Positions 41,633 through 54,482 of a DNA stretch of 64,000 nucleotides are shown here, piece after piece; position 1 is the first letter of the stretch; each line of letters starts with the position of its first letter. Where the stretch lies: contig NW_020167528.1 in assembly GCF_001641265.1 (NCBI RefSeq), positions 1,054,001 through 1,118,000 on the forward strand. The letters are read 5' to 3'. Below the pieces are notes generated by a model. It had not been told where the DNA came from, did not search any database, and saw only the letters and a list, made by a program, of their open reading frames with translations. This stretch comes from Pseudogymnoascus destructans. Its lineage: Eukaryota; Ascomycota; Leotiomycetes; Thelebolales; Thelebolaceae. A program made the translations under genes and the position numbers.

Positions 41633-44600
41633 TCAACTTGACATCACATGGTCGGTGTCGCTGTCAACGGGGACCTTTGTCAAAACATCAAAGGCTCCAG
41701 TCCCAACTTTGCTAGTTCTCCCAATCACTATTCTCGCGCTGGGGCTTCTCAGATCATCCCAGTCACCGTCCATTACGGCGTCCTTGAGGAACCCAATAGT
41801 CGTCTCAAAGCTCATCTTCAAGAAAGGACTGACACTGCCCTTCAGGCCATTGCGATTGAAAGGACTGAAGCCACCGCCCCTCGTCATAAAATCAGCAATG
41901 AGGTTCAGATGACGGTTGTCCACGGCGATACCGTGGCCTCCGAAGACCCCAGACAGTTCTTGAATAATTGTTGCTCGGCAGGCTTCAACACCGTAGTGCT
42001 CTAGCATCGCAGCAATGTCGTTAGTCGAGATCTTGTTCGGGTTGATGTAGTCGCTGTACATCTGCATAGCCTTGAGGTTAACTCCAGAGGCATAGACAAC
42101 AGCGGCATCAGAACCCTTCGCAGCTACATATGTACACGTATCAAGCCCGGAAATTTGCTGAATCAACGACGCGTGGAGAGCGCCCTCAAGAATATTCAGC
42201 ATGAGGACCTTTGGCGAACTGGCATCATACTCGAGCGTGACCTTACACCACGAGCCACCCTCATCACATCGGAACCGAGATACATCTGCATTTTTGGACA
42301 TGACCCTTGATTGGCGGTCATCAGAGAGGGCCTGGTCGGCGGCGCCTGTTTCTTCTTCGTCGTTCTCGTAGTCCTCGTCGTTGCCCAATCTTGAACCGCG
42401 CGACCCGCCCTGGAACCCCTCGTCATCTCCGTCATCCTCGTCTTCGGGTGATGCCTCCCTTTCCATCTGGGTTTGAACCGCATCGTCCTCTTCGTCGTTG
42501 GCACCATAAGAGACGGCCTGTCCACGGTTGGCCTTTTGCTTGGCATTCGTAGCATCGCCGTCATCATCCTCATCCTCATCGTCCTCATCGCGAGGTGCCT
42601 TTTCACCCTCAGGCCTAGCCTCTTCAATGACTCCAACAGACTTGCCAATTTCTGGGACGGCAGCTGTATTGGCAGCAGACTTCAACTTCTTTTCGCTCTT
42701 CTTCTTTCCAAGAGCTTTTCTCGCAAGAGACTGCAGCTTTGGAACAAATTTCTTCTCCAATGTAGAAATGACGTCGGCCACATCTATGGCATAGGTGTCT
42801 TTGTATTCCTGTGGGGGGAAAAACTTTAAGTTTATGTCGTAGATTTTTGCCCGAGACTGTGAAGTTCCTCTGCCGATTCGCTCACTGACTGAAGCCTCAT
42901 CGAGCACCTCCGCCAATGAGAGTTTACTTATGCCCTTAGCAAACTTTTGGCCAGCCTCTTCCGTCATCTCCTCGTTGACTTGAAGGGTCATAGATGGGGT
43001 AGAAATATTGTTACTTGCGGTCATGACGATTTCTCGAAGACGTGGGATACCGAGAGTGACATTCTTTGCCGAATGACCAGCTAAATGGAAGGTGTTGAGT
43101 GTCATCTGCGTAGAAGGCTCGCCAATAGATTGGCCAGCGACAATTCCAACGGCCTCTCCGGGCTCAACAACCGATTTCAGATACTTTACGTTCAGAATAG
43201 GTCCTAGTTCCTTTTTACTGTACGCATTTGGGTTGCCCTTTGACTTGATGAGGCCATCTGGGTTTTCCTTGATATAGCTACTCAATGAACGGTTGAAACT
43301 CTCCGAGGTTGAGTATAAGTGCCTGCCTGGGTGATAATGAGCCAAGACGGGATCGGACACATCAGCGGTGTTTGCCTTTGCTGTCTTTATGCCGCGTTTC
43401 ATCATCTTCTGGATTTTCTCTTGGTGCTCTCCAATAACTTCAAGGTCGTCTCCGAGTTTCATTTGGGCCACGACAGATTCTATGTTTTGCAATAAGAACT
43501 TGAAGTCCGTTAGATGCTTCGTTTTGGTAACATCGAGTCCATCCTCGCCGTACAAAAACTGAACCATAGAACCGTCGGAGTCGCGAACGGATGTATCGTA
43601 TTCGACTTTCAGTCCCTCCATACCCTTGATGAGACAGCGCTGAAGATATCCAGATCTGGAGGTTTTGACTGCCGTATCAATAAGTCCTTCTCTTCCGGCC
43701 ATGGCGTGGAAGTAATACTCTTGAGGCCTTATACCTGTCAAGAATCGATTTGCAATATACCCGCCAGCTCGCACGTTGGTTTCGAATGGCTTGAAGCAAG
43801 GTAATGATTTCCCGGAGACCATAACTGGAACCCTGCGACCTTCCAAAACTTGCTGCCCCAGATTGCATGAAATAAGGTTGGCATTGACGGCGCTGCCCTT
43901 TGCTCCTGACACGGTCATATTCTGCATTTGGTTCTTCGGAAACTGTTTCACCAACCCATGTGGCAAACATGCTTTCGTAATTTCTGACGATAGCTTGTTG
44001 GAACTACCGTTCATCATCACATCAAGGCCTTCCTGTTTAGTGTCATCTCTCAAAACATCTTCGAGTCGGTTTCGTAGTTCAGGGTCATTGGCTGTCGGTT
44101 TCCGATCCTCCAATGTCACATACTTGGCGGCTACTTCTAATCCGATTAAGTGGACATCCTTGAGCTTTTCCCGCCTAGTTTTTTCACCCTCGGAGGTCAA
44201 TAGAAGATCTTCCATACCACAAGAAAATGCTCGAATGTGAAGAAATTTGGTGAGAAGTCGCCCGAGTATGCTGAGCATTTTCCCGGCAACTGTCGGTCCA
44301 TGCGCTTCATGCAACGAATGAATTAAGCCACCACCACTAGGTCCTAGTTGTGACTTGTCGAGAATGCCAGTGATCAATTCTCCATCCTGGAACAAAACCT
44401 GGCCTTCCTCAGACTTTGGCCCCCAGCGATCAGCAGGAACTTGGGATTTGCTAATAAGGTTGAGGGAAGTGTATCCTAGCGGCGTAATATTCTTCAGAAT
44501 TGTAGTGATGATTTGTTTTCCAGTCCACTGTGGGAATGGCTTGATTATGGCTGGAGGAACAGTCTCGATACGTTCGCCAATAATGTGGCCGCTCTCGGGA

Positions 44601-46811
44601 CGAAGGCAATTGTAAACCAGTTGCTGATAGGTTGCTCGATCGAAAAAAGTATCACGGTTCGTCATCCAGACCGATACTGAAATATGGTCCTGAATAAGAC
44701 CGCGTAGCGGTTTTCCGGCCGTTGCGGCAAGATACTGGTGATCAGTGTCGGCGATTTGGAGAGCTTCAGCTCGCGCAACCTCATTTTGGGGGAAATGCAT
44801 GTTCATCTCATCACCGTCAAAATCAGCGTTGTAGGTATTGCAATTGGCATAGTGCATACGAATCGTCTTTTCGCCAGGGAGAACTCTCGCACGATGTCCC
44901 ATGATAGAAGGCTTATGGAGAGTGGGCTGACGGTTCATGAGAACGACATCTCCGTTGGTGAGATGACGATGAACTTTCTTGTTCCGTGCCCCATTGGCGC
45001 CAATACCAGATGAAGCTAGAAGCTGGTTTGCTAAACTTTGCCGTTCATCTGGAGTCTTCGTTCGTAGGTTGATTACTTGTCCATTCTCATTCTCAATAGC
45101 AGCTGCACCAGGCCACTTGTCTGCTCCATTAATTACGGCTTGCTGTAGCTCCTTGAAATTATGGCTCGTGACAGGTTCGGGATATGTAAGCTTTCTTGCG
45201 AAAACAGGTGGAACACCGATTTCATTGGTCTCGATGTTGGGATCGGGAGAAATGACACTTCTGGCAGCGAAGTTGACACGTTTTCCCATCATGTTCTTGC
45301 GGAACAATCCTTCTTTCTTTTCAAGCTTTTGCTTGATACCGTCTTCGTTTTTCTTACCAGCAGCGCCCTGGATCGGGTTCCTATCTCGGTCTATCAAGGA
45401 ATTGACGCTATCCTGAAGCTTCACCCACGATTCTTGAAGATCTGAGAAGTCTCTTCTCCGGTATTTGGTGTCGGCTAAAGCAGGGTTGTCTAATTCTTTC
45501 GATATTTGAGCTGTCATATGACCTGCGGTCAGGATCTGCTTATATAAAGCATTCTGTTGAGCCTCAGCAATCTCCCCAGCTCCGGTCCGCGCTTCTGGTC
45601 GATACTTGTTTGGCGGAACAAGAAGAGTTTGCAAGAAAAAGAATTCGGATGTGACAACGGCTGCTTTCTTCGATGACGATCTAGAAGCATAAACCAATGA
45701 CAATATTTCTTGTTCCTTCTCGAAGAGCAGTGTCAAGCTCGCCCTTACTTCCATAGGATTGACGTATCGTTCAGCTCCTGTGGTGGATGGCTTCTGTTTG
45801 GAGATGGCTGTGGTTCCTGATGTTGAACGCTCTCTCGAGGCAAGGCCTCCAGCGACATCGAGAGTATGTCCCTCGCCTTCGTCCTCTTCGTTTGACGAAA
45901 GATCTATATCGGCGATGCCTTCATCCGACGCATATCCGTTGGACTTCTTTGCATATCCAGCGTCTTTGGACACAATGCGCATAGCATTGACTATCTTAAG
46001 ATTTTGTTGGGCGTTCTTAGCTTCGTCTTTCGCAGACATGGGCTTCTCAAATATCTTGATGAATCGATCTTTGCGAAATCCATTGGAAATGGCCCTGCAG
46101 TTTGCGCATGTTTTGGAGACTGTGATGGACTTGAGGAAACTTTTAATAACCTCTCGCCGAGCTTCCGCAACACTTTCATTCTTCTCGAGCTTCCAATCCC
46201 AGGGCGTTGCTTTTGCTTCCCGGATCGACTTCTTCAAAAACGTGAGTCGTTGCTTTATGGTGGTCTCCACCCCATTATCGTCGCCAGAGTCGCTGCTTTC
46301 GTCTTCTTGCTCCACAGCTGCCGCTTTCTTTGCGACAATGTCTATGTTGTCTAATTCTTCAGCGGCACTAAGTAGGCCGGCCTGGATCAAGCGGAGTTTG
46401 TAATGGTATAGATTCACATCTTTTCGGGACATTTTAAAATGGTGGCAATATGCGCATTTGGCGCGCAGTAACCGTAGGAGTTGATCCATGAAAGTTGGAT
46501 GGTAAACGGGAACTGGGAGAGTTATATGGCCGACATGGCCAGGACAGGACAGGGCACCAAGGTGACATGTCGTACATCTATTTGGAAATTAGTCAAAAAC
46601 AAGAAGTATTATAGAGTAGCATATCTTACTGTATATCACCCCAAGCTCCAAGAGCAGGGTCGTACAATCCACCTGGAACTGGATTCAAAAGAGTGTCGAA
46701 GGTTGTCGTGTTTTGTATGGCCTTTACTGACAGACGTTTAATCTCATCTTGAGAAAGAAACGCAAAGTCAACACTGCCAATGGCAGATGAGACCGGTTGC
46801 GAGATATTCAT
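41633..46811 (-). CDS. rpa190: RNA polymerase I largest subunit
   Basis: Exon 1 is 46811-46630, intron 46629-46578 (GTAAGA...AATAG), exon 2 46577-41633; 1708 aa. Taking the long frame alone would drop the first 90 or so residues. With exon 1 the N-terminal zinc clamp is complete: LYDPALGAWGDIQ joins CTTCHLGALSCPGHVGHI, followed by CAYCHHFK. The catalytic NADFDGDEMNMHFPQ (Mg-binding Asp triad) sits near residue 645. Then FYFHAMAGREGLIDTAVKTS-type bridge-helix/trigger-loop sequence and GEAVGIVAGQSIGEPSTQMT. An acidic insertion rich in EDEDDDGD before the jaw/C-terminal region is typical of Pol I. It transcribes 35S rDNA in the nucleolus. The frame opens with GTG at 46817; ATG 46811 is used. Confidence 0.96.
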
Positions 46812-47101
46812 TATCACTCTGCTGTAGAATTGACACAGAACATCTGGGGCGGTACGTGCATTGAGATCAAAAAAATTAACGGCGCAAGTACTTGAAATGT
46901 CCCAAAAAAGTCCGTGGTCATTAGGCGGTGAGCAAATAGTGCTGGCAGAAATTTACCCACGTGACTAGTTGACCCCAACTACGACCCCAAGATCTGCCAC
47001 AACGCGTCACAATCACAACTTTTTGGCCACAACTCTAACTCACCCATATCAATATTTATAAAATAAGGTCGTTCACATCTTCAAAGGAAGGTGACCTTAT
47101 C
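46812..47101. promoter_or_regulatory. Divergent rpa190/prp3 promoter
   Basis: 290 bp between two start codons. TATAAAAT at 47057-47064 lies 38 bp before the prp3 ATG. The two genes, for rRNA synthesis and splicing, could be co-expressed. Confidence 0.55.
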
Positions 47102-48574
47102 ATGGACCATGGAAAGGGTTCTCCAGTACTGGGCCCTCGACATGACTCTGGCAGCCGAGTCCAGAAGCCAGAATCAGCATCAGACAAGCTTGCCTCTTTG
47201 AAGGCTCGAGTCGCCGCAGCAGTTGGGAATAGCAAAGCGAAAGGAGGTCTAAATGTTGGTTTACATCCTGCACTGGAAGATCATGGACAGTGGAAGCCCT
47301 CGAAGACTGTCGCGCCAAAGTTTGCGACGAGCATAGGCAACGCACGACCTCTGGAGAAACAGTCTGCGAAAGGCAAAAAACAACTCGATTTGTCAGGGCC
47401 GTCACCAGAAGATATCCGCAACAATCCATACTTTGATAACAGCTTGGGCGGACAGACAGCAACACTCAAGAACAGGCATTCACGACAGCTTGTGTTCAAC
47501 CAAAAAGGGAAATATATCCAGCAGGCAAATGCACTCCGACGTCAGGCCGCCTTGGAGGCGATGAAAAAGCGGATCGCAGAGTCGTCACGGAAAATTGGAA
47601 TCGATGAAGATTTAGACACAGAAAAGAACTATCTCGTCGAGGCACCTCCTGATGTCGAATGGTGGGATGAAGGCTTGGTGGATGGCAAAGACTATACGCA
47701 CATTGACGACCCGAAGAGACTCAAGCTAGACACATCCGATTCCATTATAACACACTACATACAACACCCGGTTCTCCTTGAACCTCCGCAGGAGAAAAAT
47801 GTGCCGGCACCAAAGCCTATGTTCCTAACAGCGAAGGAGCAGGCCAAATTACGGCGGCAACGTCGCATGGTTGATCTTAAGGAGCAACAAGCAAAGATTA
47901 GACTGGGTCTTGAGCCTGCACCTCCTCCAAAGGTTAAGAAAGGGAACCTCATGCGTGTTCTTGGTGAAGAGGCTGTCAAAGATCCAACTGCAGTCGAGGC
48001 GCGGGTCAACAGAGAAATTGCGGAGCGGCACACGAAGCATTTGGATACGAACGAAGACCGAAAACTCACGAAAGAGCAAAAGCTCGAAAAATTGGCGTTG
48101 AACCAGGAGAAGGATGCCGCTAAAGGTATTCACATTATGGTTTTCAAGATCAACAGTTTGGCAAATGGTAGCCATCGATTCAAGATTGCCAAAAATGCAG
48201 AGCAATACGCTCTTACAGGAATATGCATCATGAACCCGAGATTCAACCTGGTCATTGTGGAAGGTGGAGAACACAGCATCAGGCAATATAAGAAACTGAT
48301 GCTGTCCCGAATTGATTGGACGGAAAGCTCCCCGACAAGAGCGAAGGAAACGCATCAAGAAGAATTGGTGGACTGGCTGAAGGGAGAGGACGAGAAAGGG
48401 GCACTAAAAGACATGAGTTTGAACAGCTGCACACTGGTATTCGAGGGCGAAGAAAAAGCAAGAGCATTTCGCAAATGGGGAAGTAAAGTTTGCGAAACAG
48501 ATGCAACAGCACGGGAGGCATTGACTAGGTCGAAGATGGAAAACATGTGGACTCAAGCGAAGACAATGCCTTGA
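47102..48574 (+). CDS. prp3: U4/U6 snRNP protein Prp3
   Basis: 490 aa, one exon from ATG 47102. The N-terminal part has a charged segment (SASDKLASLKARVAAAVGNS) and GLNVGLHPALEDHGQWK. The middle has PRP3-domain sequence: NPYFDNSLG, RHSRQLVFNQKGKYIQQANA, KNYLVEAPPDVEWWDEGLVD, HYIQHPVLLEPP, TAKEQAKLRRQRRMVDLKEQ, KIRLGLEPAPPPKVKKGNLM. The C-terminus is the DUF1115-like ferredoxin fold (MVFKINSLANGSHRFKIAKN, LTGICIMNPRFNLVIVEGGE, KLMLSRIDW) that binds the U4/U6 duplex. Core of the U4/U6.U5 tri-snRNP in the nucleus. Convergent with rad3, 192 bp apart. The N-terminal PWI domain of animal Prp3 is absent, usual for fungi. Confidence 0.95.
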   Translation: MDHGKGSPVLGPRHDSGSRVQKPESASDKLASLKARVAAAVGNSKAKGGLNVGLHPALEDHGQWKPSKTVAPKFATSIGNARPLEKQSAKGKKQLDLSGPSPEDIRNNPYFDNSLGGQTATLKNRHSRQLVFNQKGKYIQQANALRRQAALEAMKKRIAESSRKIGIDEDLDTEKNYLVEAPPDVEWWDEGLVDGKDYTHIDDPKRLKLDTSDSIITHYIQHPVLLEPPQEKNVPAPKPMFLTAKEQAKLRRQRRMVDLKEQQAKIRLGLEPAPPPKVKKGNLMRVLGEEAVKDPTAVEARVNREIAERHTKHLDTNEDRKLTKEQKLEKLALNQEKDAAKGIHIMVFKINSLANGSHRFKIAKNAEQYALTGICIMNPRFNLVIVEGGEHSIRQYKKLMLSRIDWTESSPTRAKETHQEELVDWLKGEDEKGALKDMSLNSCTLVFEGEEKARAFRKWGSKVCETDATAREALTRSKMENMWTQAKTMP

Positions 48575-48766
48575 GATGTAGATATTGTAACAATTTATAC
48601 CCCAGAAATTAGTATTCGGGTCCTACTCCGAGAGTAACTAAAGAATTAATACGCCATGCTTTATGAACCATTCTAGTTATACCTGTTGCCAAGTTGCTGT
48701 TGTGGGAACCCATCCACCCATTCGCATATGTTTCCCCAAACACCGGAATTGCAATCGCTCCTTTTA

Positions 48767-51650
48767 TTATCCATCTAATTCCATCATGCCGGCCTCAAAC
48801 TCCTCATCATCCATACCATACTCATCGCCCATGATCACGTCTTGTTCATTGCCGTGTCGTAAGTTTTCCAATGTTGCACCACCCTGCAACTCTCGGATCT
48901 TCTCTTCGTCCTCCTTCTCTTGGTGCTTCCGTAAATCGGTTACGCTCCAAGTACTGATGCCTTCGTGATCCTCTTGCTTGAACGGCTGAGCAATATTCTT
49001 TAAGAATTTCTTGGCACTACTAACGGCCATGTCGATACTGAGATTCGTGTCCGAATCCATCACGGCGTTGTTGATCCAACTTGGAAGTTGCGCCCTCTTT
49101 TTCATAAATCGACGATCAGCGAGAACCATTATCCCGTAATCGTCTTTACCTCTCAGTACACGGCCCAGGCACTGAGACGCATGACGCATTGCATCGAAAG
49201 ATAGGAAATCGTTCTCTCGGATGCGGTATGTCTCCCGCAGAAATTCGAGTCTTGCCTTGAGAATTCGAGACTCTGTATATTGGAAAGGAACGCCAATACA
49301 CAACACCGTTCTACCATATTGATGGTCAAAATCGATACCTTCGGAAACCTTACCACGAGCTACACAGAGAAGGATGGCCCCGCGCCCGTTGCAGCAAGCG
49401 GTCCGATAAGTCTCAAGCGCCAAAGATGTCTCTTGGGCATCGGGCGTCTCGACAAGGATAAGCTTGTATTTCCAAACCTCGTCCAAAATTCCCATCCCCT
49501 GCCACATGCTGATGATCGACTCCATGTAGAGGTATGATGGAAAGAAGACCACCATACCATCAGGCGTGATTTTGGAAAATTCGGTAAGTAAGTTACCGTA
49601 GTTCCTTACTACGCTGGGCTCGTTGCGAACTTGAAAGCCAGAAGATATAGCCACCTGGTCACTGCCGCGGGTCACAATCATTGGCAAGAATGATCGCCGT
49701 GCGAGTGTCATCTGATATGTTTCCTGCACAACTGTTGTGAAGTTGAGCATTTTGGGATACATCTCTAGCGGAGATAATGTCCCTGATGTGATAATCACTG
49801 AGCTGAATCTGTCAAAGACCGGCTTGATTGCGATTGCAGCATCAAGACATGTAAAATGCAGAACAGGATTTGGCACCTCCGCTGTATCTGACTCATATGG
49901 CTCAAGTATGAGAAGAAATCCTTTCTCATATGTTGCAACCAGTGTAGCGAACGTAGCAACTTGTTGAAGAGGTTGGTAATCTTCAATGTTTGTCAATTCC
50001 AACGTCCGAACGAGCGAGGTCAACCTCTCCGCACAAAACCGAAGGGGCTTTCTTTCGATGAATGTTGTCTCCTTGAGATGTGCTAGGAAGGACAAGGGTG
50101 TTTCGGAAATTACTTGTCGAACTCTCATCCGTGTCTGCAGAAGCACCAAGATTAGCGTCCAGGCACCAGACCTAGTATTGGCGCATGACTACCTTCAAGT
50201 ATTCCACAAAACGCTTCAAAAATGCAACAAAATGTTCGGCTCGACGAATATTTCCCGGGACCGCTTCTTTGAGCAGGTCATCTGGCAAAGCTGTCGGTTG
50301 AAGTAAGCACAACAATTTCAATATGTATGCTGGTTGGAATACTCACCTGGATTTGACATGAACGTATCCTCTTCCCGAGCTTCATCTGCTTCACGAAGCC
50401 CCTCGACCAGTTTCGCATATTCATTCTGAAGTTTCTCCGCATCAGTGTCCTTAATTTCGCAAATCTTGGTTTCTAGATTCTGTGCTCCCCTCGTAGCCTT
50501 TCGTAATGAGTCCTCAGTAATATCCGTACTCAAAGACTCAATACAGACGTTGTCGATGTTGTGAGCTTCGTCAAAGACTACAATGCAGTCTTTCGAAAGC
50601 TCTTTCGACACACGTTCTGCGATCTTTGGGTCGAGAAGGTAATGGTACGAGTAGATTATGACGTTGCAAAATGGCATCTATAGAAATTAGGACCACGAGG
50701 TGGACCCCGAGCGCCAGGAACATACCATTCGCCGCGATGTGAAATATGGGCATTGCTTGTGCTCCTCGCCGTACCGCATAATGCCATCCAACGTCCACAC
50801 GCCATTTGGTATCAGATCATGCGGCTCAAGTAGGTCCAGGTTCTAATCTGTTAGCAGCGCTTCAATAGATATCGTGCGTCTTGATCATAGTACCTCGTGG
50901 TATGTGCAAAGTTCGACGTCCTCGCCATTCTCTTTCTTGTCTTTCACAAACCCGGCCGTAAGGCTCCGGCAGCGAGCATCGACAATTGCTCCGCTCTTCT
51001 CCCGCTTCACGGAAGGATGCAAACAGAGGTTCTTCCTACTTGTCAGACCAAGGCCTCTAAATTCCTCCACGCGACCAAGCTGTTCAGTCCTATAGTTCAT
51101 GAGGGCTTTCAACTCTGCAAGGGCCTTCTCGATCTCGGACATTGTGCCTACGGCCATTAGCTTATATCTCAATCCACTATGCTTCACTCACGTGAACAGT
51201 ATATCAGCTTGCGGTGCTCGGGATAGTACTGTTGGTATGCCACGATCAACGAAAGGAGAGAGACCGTTTTTCCGGTCCCCGAGGGCATCTCCAAGACGCA
51301 ATGACCCCCAGCATCGAGGGTCCCTGTTGCGTAGACCGTTAGTCAAGCTGCATCCATGAGAGTTGAGCAGGTAACGGACTCTTGAGATCGCACATGTATC
51401 TGCAAACGAAGGAGTCAGCGGAGTGTCAAAAATAGAGAGGTATAATGGCATACGCATATTGCTCTGAGTCAGAGTTAGCTAAAGTTCACTCACTACACGC
51501 ACAGCCCGGATATCAGGGTGGGAGCTGAGGAGGGATGCTTACCTGGGTAGATTCTTGGATATGGGAAGAGGACTGGAAGGTCACTAGCTGTAATTAGTCA
51601 AAGAAAACTCAGAGGGCTCAGGGAAAGAGTTACTCTATGTTGAACTTCAT
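48767..51650 (-). CDS. rad3: TFIIH/NER DNA helicase Rad3 (XPD/ERCC2 family)
   Basis: Ten exons: 51650-51634, 51583-51543, 51463-51454, 51399-51380, 51323-51192, 51147-50894, 50842-50726, 50677-50347, 50290-50193 and 50134-48767, giving 795 aa in one frame. The start reads MKFNIDDLPVLFPYPRIYPE, as in yeast Rad3. Walker A is MPSGTGKT (about residue 40), then IYCSRTMSEIEKALAEL. The iron-sulfur cluster region has Cys in KNLCLHPSV, DARCRSLT, VELCTYHE and KQCPYF. Walker B DEAH is in IVVFDEAHNIDN (about 235). Late motifs include ILLCVARGKVSEGIDF and RHASQCLGRVLRGKDDYGIM. 5'-3' helicase for transcription initiation and nucleotide excision repair. Exon 3 is only 10 nt. The acidic tail has no known function. 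Confidence 0.95.
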
Positions 51651-52700
51651 TTTGGAGACAAATGGAAGTGTTGATATTATGCTAGGTTGAAGTGCATGGA
51701 ACGTGAAGGTCGCGTTTTTTGGTCAGGAAGTTTGGCTCTTATGCTCCAGAGCACGAGACGAGGTGTGGTGCCTGAGCACTTGCAGTCACTCGACTTACCC
51801 ACCTTAATTATAATTGTGACTCCACCAACAAACACCGCAAACCTATGGATTGTATCTCCAGTGTCTCAAATACATACTGTACTCTCTATAACTCTACCAT
51901 TTCCCGATATAGAACCTTTTTCTGTTTATCAGGCAGACACGATTGAAGTTGGGGGCGATTAGGGCGATTAGGGCGATTGTGGCTGAAAAATGCTTTGGGT
52001 GATATCCCGTGACAGTATTGCTCAATGCAGGGAGAAAACGACAATTGTGCTGGAATATCTACAGTTATGTATCCCAATGGACCCAAAAGACGAGTCATGC
52101 CTAACTGAGGGCGAATTCCGCCGTCGCAGTTGCCGCATCTCGAGACGTGTCAATAGTTCTTTCTAGGTACACCTGATGGACATGTGCAATTACCTCACTG
52201 ATGCCTGCGCCAAAACTACAGGAGGTGCCATCCTTATTCACTGCCTTGGCAATGTGTCTTCATAGACTTTGGCCTGGACAATTATCGTGAAAAGAAGCGC
52301 TTGTCGCCCTGAAAATAGATCGAGATTCACCGGGGCCGGCCAAGGCAGAGTTAGGCAGACAGCCACGTTGGGCCCTGAACTGCTCTTCCACCATGCCTAT
52401 TCAGTGTCCAACAACCCTCGACGATGTTATTATTAAGAGGCTAATGTTGTTTATATTGCTTCTCCGACATCCACTTGCCTTTGGCTAGATGTTATATAAG
52501 TGTAAGTATTCCCATTTCGTTTCTCGGATTGACACTTCTTGGTACAATCACTTCTATCCAGATGCAAAATACTTTCATATATTTTCATTTTTATCTTCAA
52601 GTTGTCACATCTCCGCGGATATTCTCAAAGATATCAACCTCTGCCTGGGCCGGTTGACTCACCGGCTCTCTATCAAAACACCACCAGTGCTACCGTCAAC
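51651..52700. other. Intergenic region between rad3 and a C2H2 factor
   Basis: About 1 kb with no supported gene. GGCGATTAG is repeated three times at 51953-51979. A TATA-like TTATATAAGTG at 52491 lies about 210 bp before ATG 52701; the in-frame extension back to 52539 begins with TTG, so the ATG at 52701 is used. Confidence 0.55.
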
Positions 52701-53726
52701 ATGAGTAGGCCTTCACATACACGGTCCCCGAGTCCGTCATACCATGATTTTCAGCGGGGATATTTGCCTCCTAGCCAACAGTCATGCAATGATGCAAATA
52801 CAAGCATGCAATCAATGACCATATCGGATCATGAACCTTTCGGAAGCCCGACTGGCGACTATGCATTTGCGGGCTCGTCGTTCACGTCTCCCTATCCTCA
52901 GCAATCAACTGCGTCTGCCTTCACCGATTTGAATTCACCCCGGCAGGTCGCCGATTATGCACTACCACAGAGCTATAACCCTTATTCGATGGATGTTGTC
53001 CCGTCAAACCTAGCTACATCCCCAGGACAGATTCCATTTCCATTGTCAGGCCCACAATATTACCCACCTGACGGTACCTACAATGAGTCTGGCAGTAGTC
53101 AAATGATGGATAGCTCTGTCCATTGGGACCCTGGGCTAGTCGATCTATCTTCGTGCCAGCCATCTAACCCATATGTCTTGGATAATGTATTGGATACAGA
53201 GGATTGGCTGTCCCCCGTGCCACCCACGGGGTCAAGCTTTACTGGTGCAGATTCCAGTCTAAGCTATGACTCCGGGGCAGAGGGCGTAGTGCTGGGATCC
53301 AGCAGCACAAATGCTGGAAGCTCCCGCACAACCCCGAGCCAAGAAAAGCGCCCCCGGATAGTGACGACACGCGAGGACGGCAACTATGAGTGCACAGTGG
53401 ACGGCTGTGGCAAGCTGTTCAATCGGAGCTATAACTATCGAGCCCACATGGAAACACATGATGCGGATCGAGTCCATCCGTTTATTTGCCCATTGCCTGA
53501 TTGCATGAAGAGGTTTCGGCGGAAGACGGATTTGCAGCGGCACCATCAATCGGTGCATATAAAGGAGAAGAGCCACCAGTGCGAATACTGTGGCAGGTTC
53601 TTCTCGCGGAAGGATACTCTTGGAAGGTAATAAAGCCCAATCTAAGTGTAGAGAGTCAGGCTGACAAATGAGTGATATAGACACAAAGACGACGGATGTT
53701 CCAAGCAATTTAACTTATCAGTTTGA
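52701..53726 (+). CDS. C2H2 zinc-finger transcription factor
   Basis: Exon 1 is 52701-53626, intron 53627-53680 (GTAATA...GATATAG), exon 2 53681-53726; 323 aa. Residues 1-225 are Ser/Pro/Tyr-rich and probably disordered, with an acidic hydrophobic patch (VLDTEDWLSPV). Three C2H2 fingers end the protein: CTVDGCGKLFNRSYNYRAHM..H; CPLPDCMKRFRRKTDLQRHH..H; and CEYCGRFFSRKDTLGRH, whose last residues (HKDDGCSKQFNLSV) are in exon 2. Reading exon 1 alone would truncate finger 3 before its His pair. No named orthologue is recognised; target genes unknown. Confidence 0.85.
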
Positions 53727-54482
53727 AGATCACAACCCATACTTGCCGCAGGGCTGATTTAAGCGATGCGGGGACAAAGAGACAACATCCCTTTGATTTA
53801 GCGCGATGTACGTATAGCGGATTTTACGGCCTTATCATGAGTGCTTTTTAGAGAGTAGCCGCGGTTACTTGTTTCAGCAGTTTTATATGAGATGCATATA
53901 TCAATACTGGCAGATTGGACACTACAGCGGATTTGATTTGTACTAATTGAGACAGTATCGTTTTTTCTATTAGAACCTTTGTCTGAAAAGCGAGCATGTG
54001 ATGTGCTTGGTGTGTTCCATGTGCAAAATAACCGTCTTCGATGGCGGTCCTTGAGAGAAGACGGAAAATAGCTAGCTTATACCGCTTCAAAGTCCACTCT
54101 CTTTCGAAGCTCTAATAGTGACTCATCTAAACATCCCGAAGGTGCTGGCCTCAAACCAAGTCTCACAAACAAAGAACCCCCCAAACTCACCAACCTCCAG
54201 AACTATCTACCCACTGCCTTCCATACCACAGAACTCACCTTCGACCACCAAACAATGCCTTTATCCCCCTCGTCACACCACATTCAACGCCTATATAACA
54301 GCCCGCATTCACCTTCACCCTCCCACCAAACCACCGAGTCCCTCATCAAACAACCATACAAAACGCAAGGCATCACATACACCTCGAGGCACCAGCACAA
54401 CGTCCTACACCGACAACCAACACACATCTTGAGGCACCAGCACAACCTCCTGCACTGACAAACAACACAACACACCACCACC
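53727..54482. other. Gene-free stretch with short direct repeats
   Basis: Past 54110 the DNA becomes C/A-rich, and a segment around ACCTCGAGGCACCAGCACAA (54380) repeats at 54430 as CTTGAGGCACCAGCACAACC. No gene is seen; it may be the leader of the next small frame. Confidence 0.45.
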
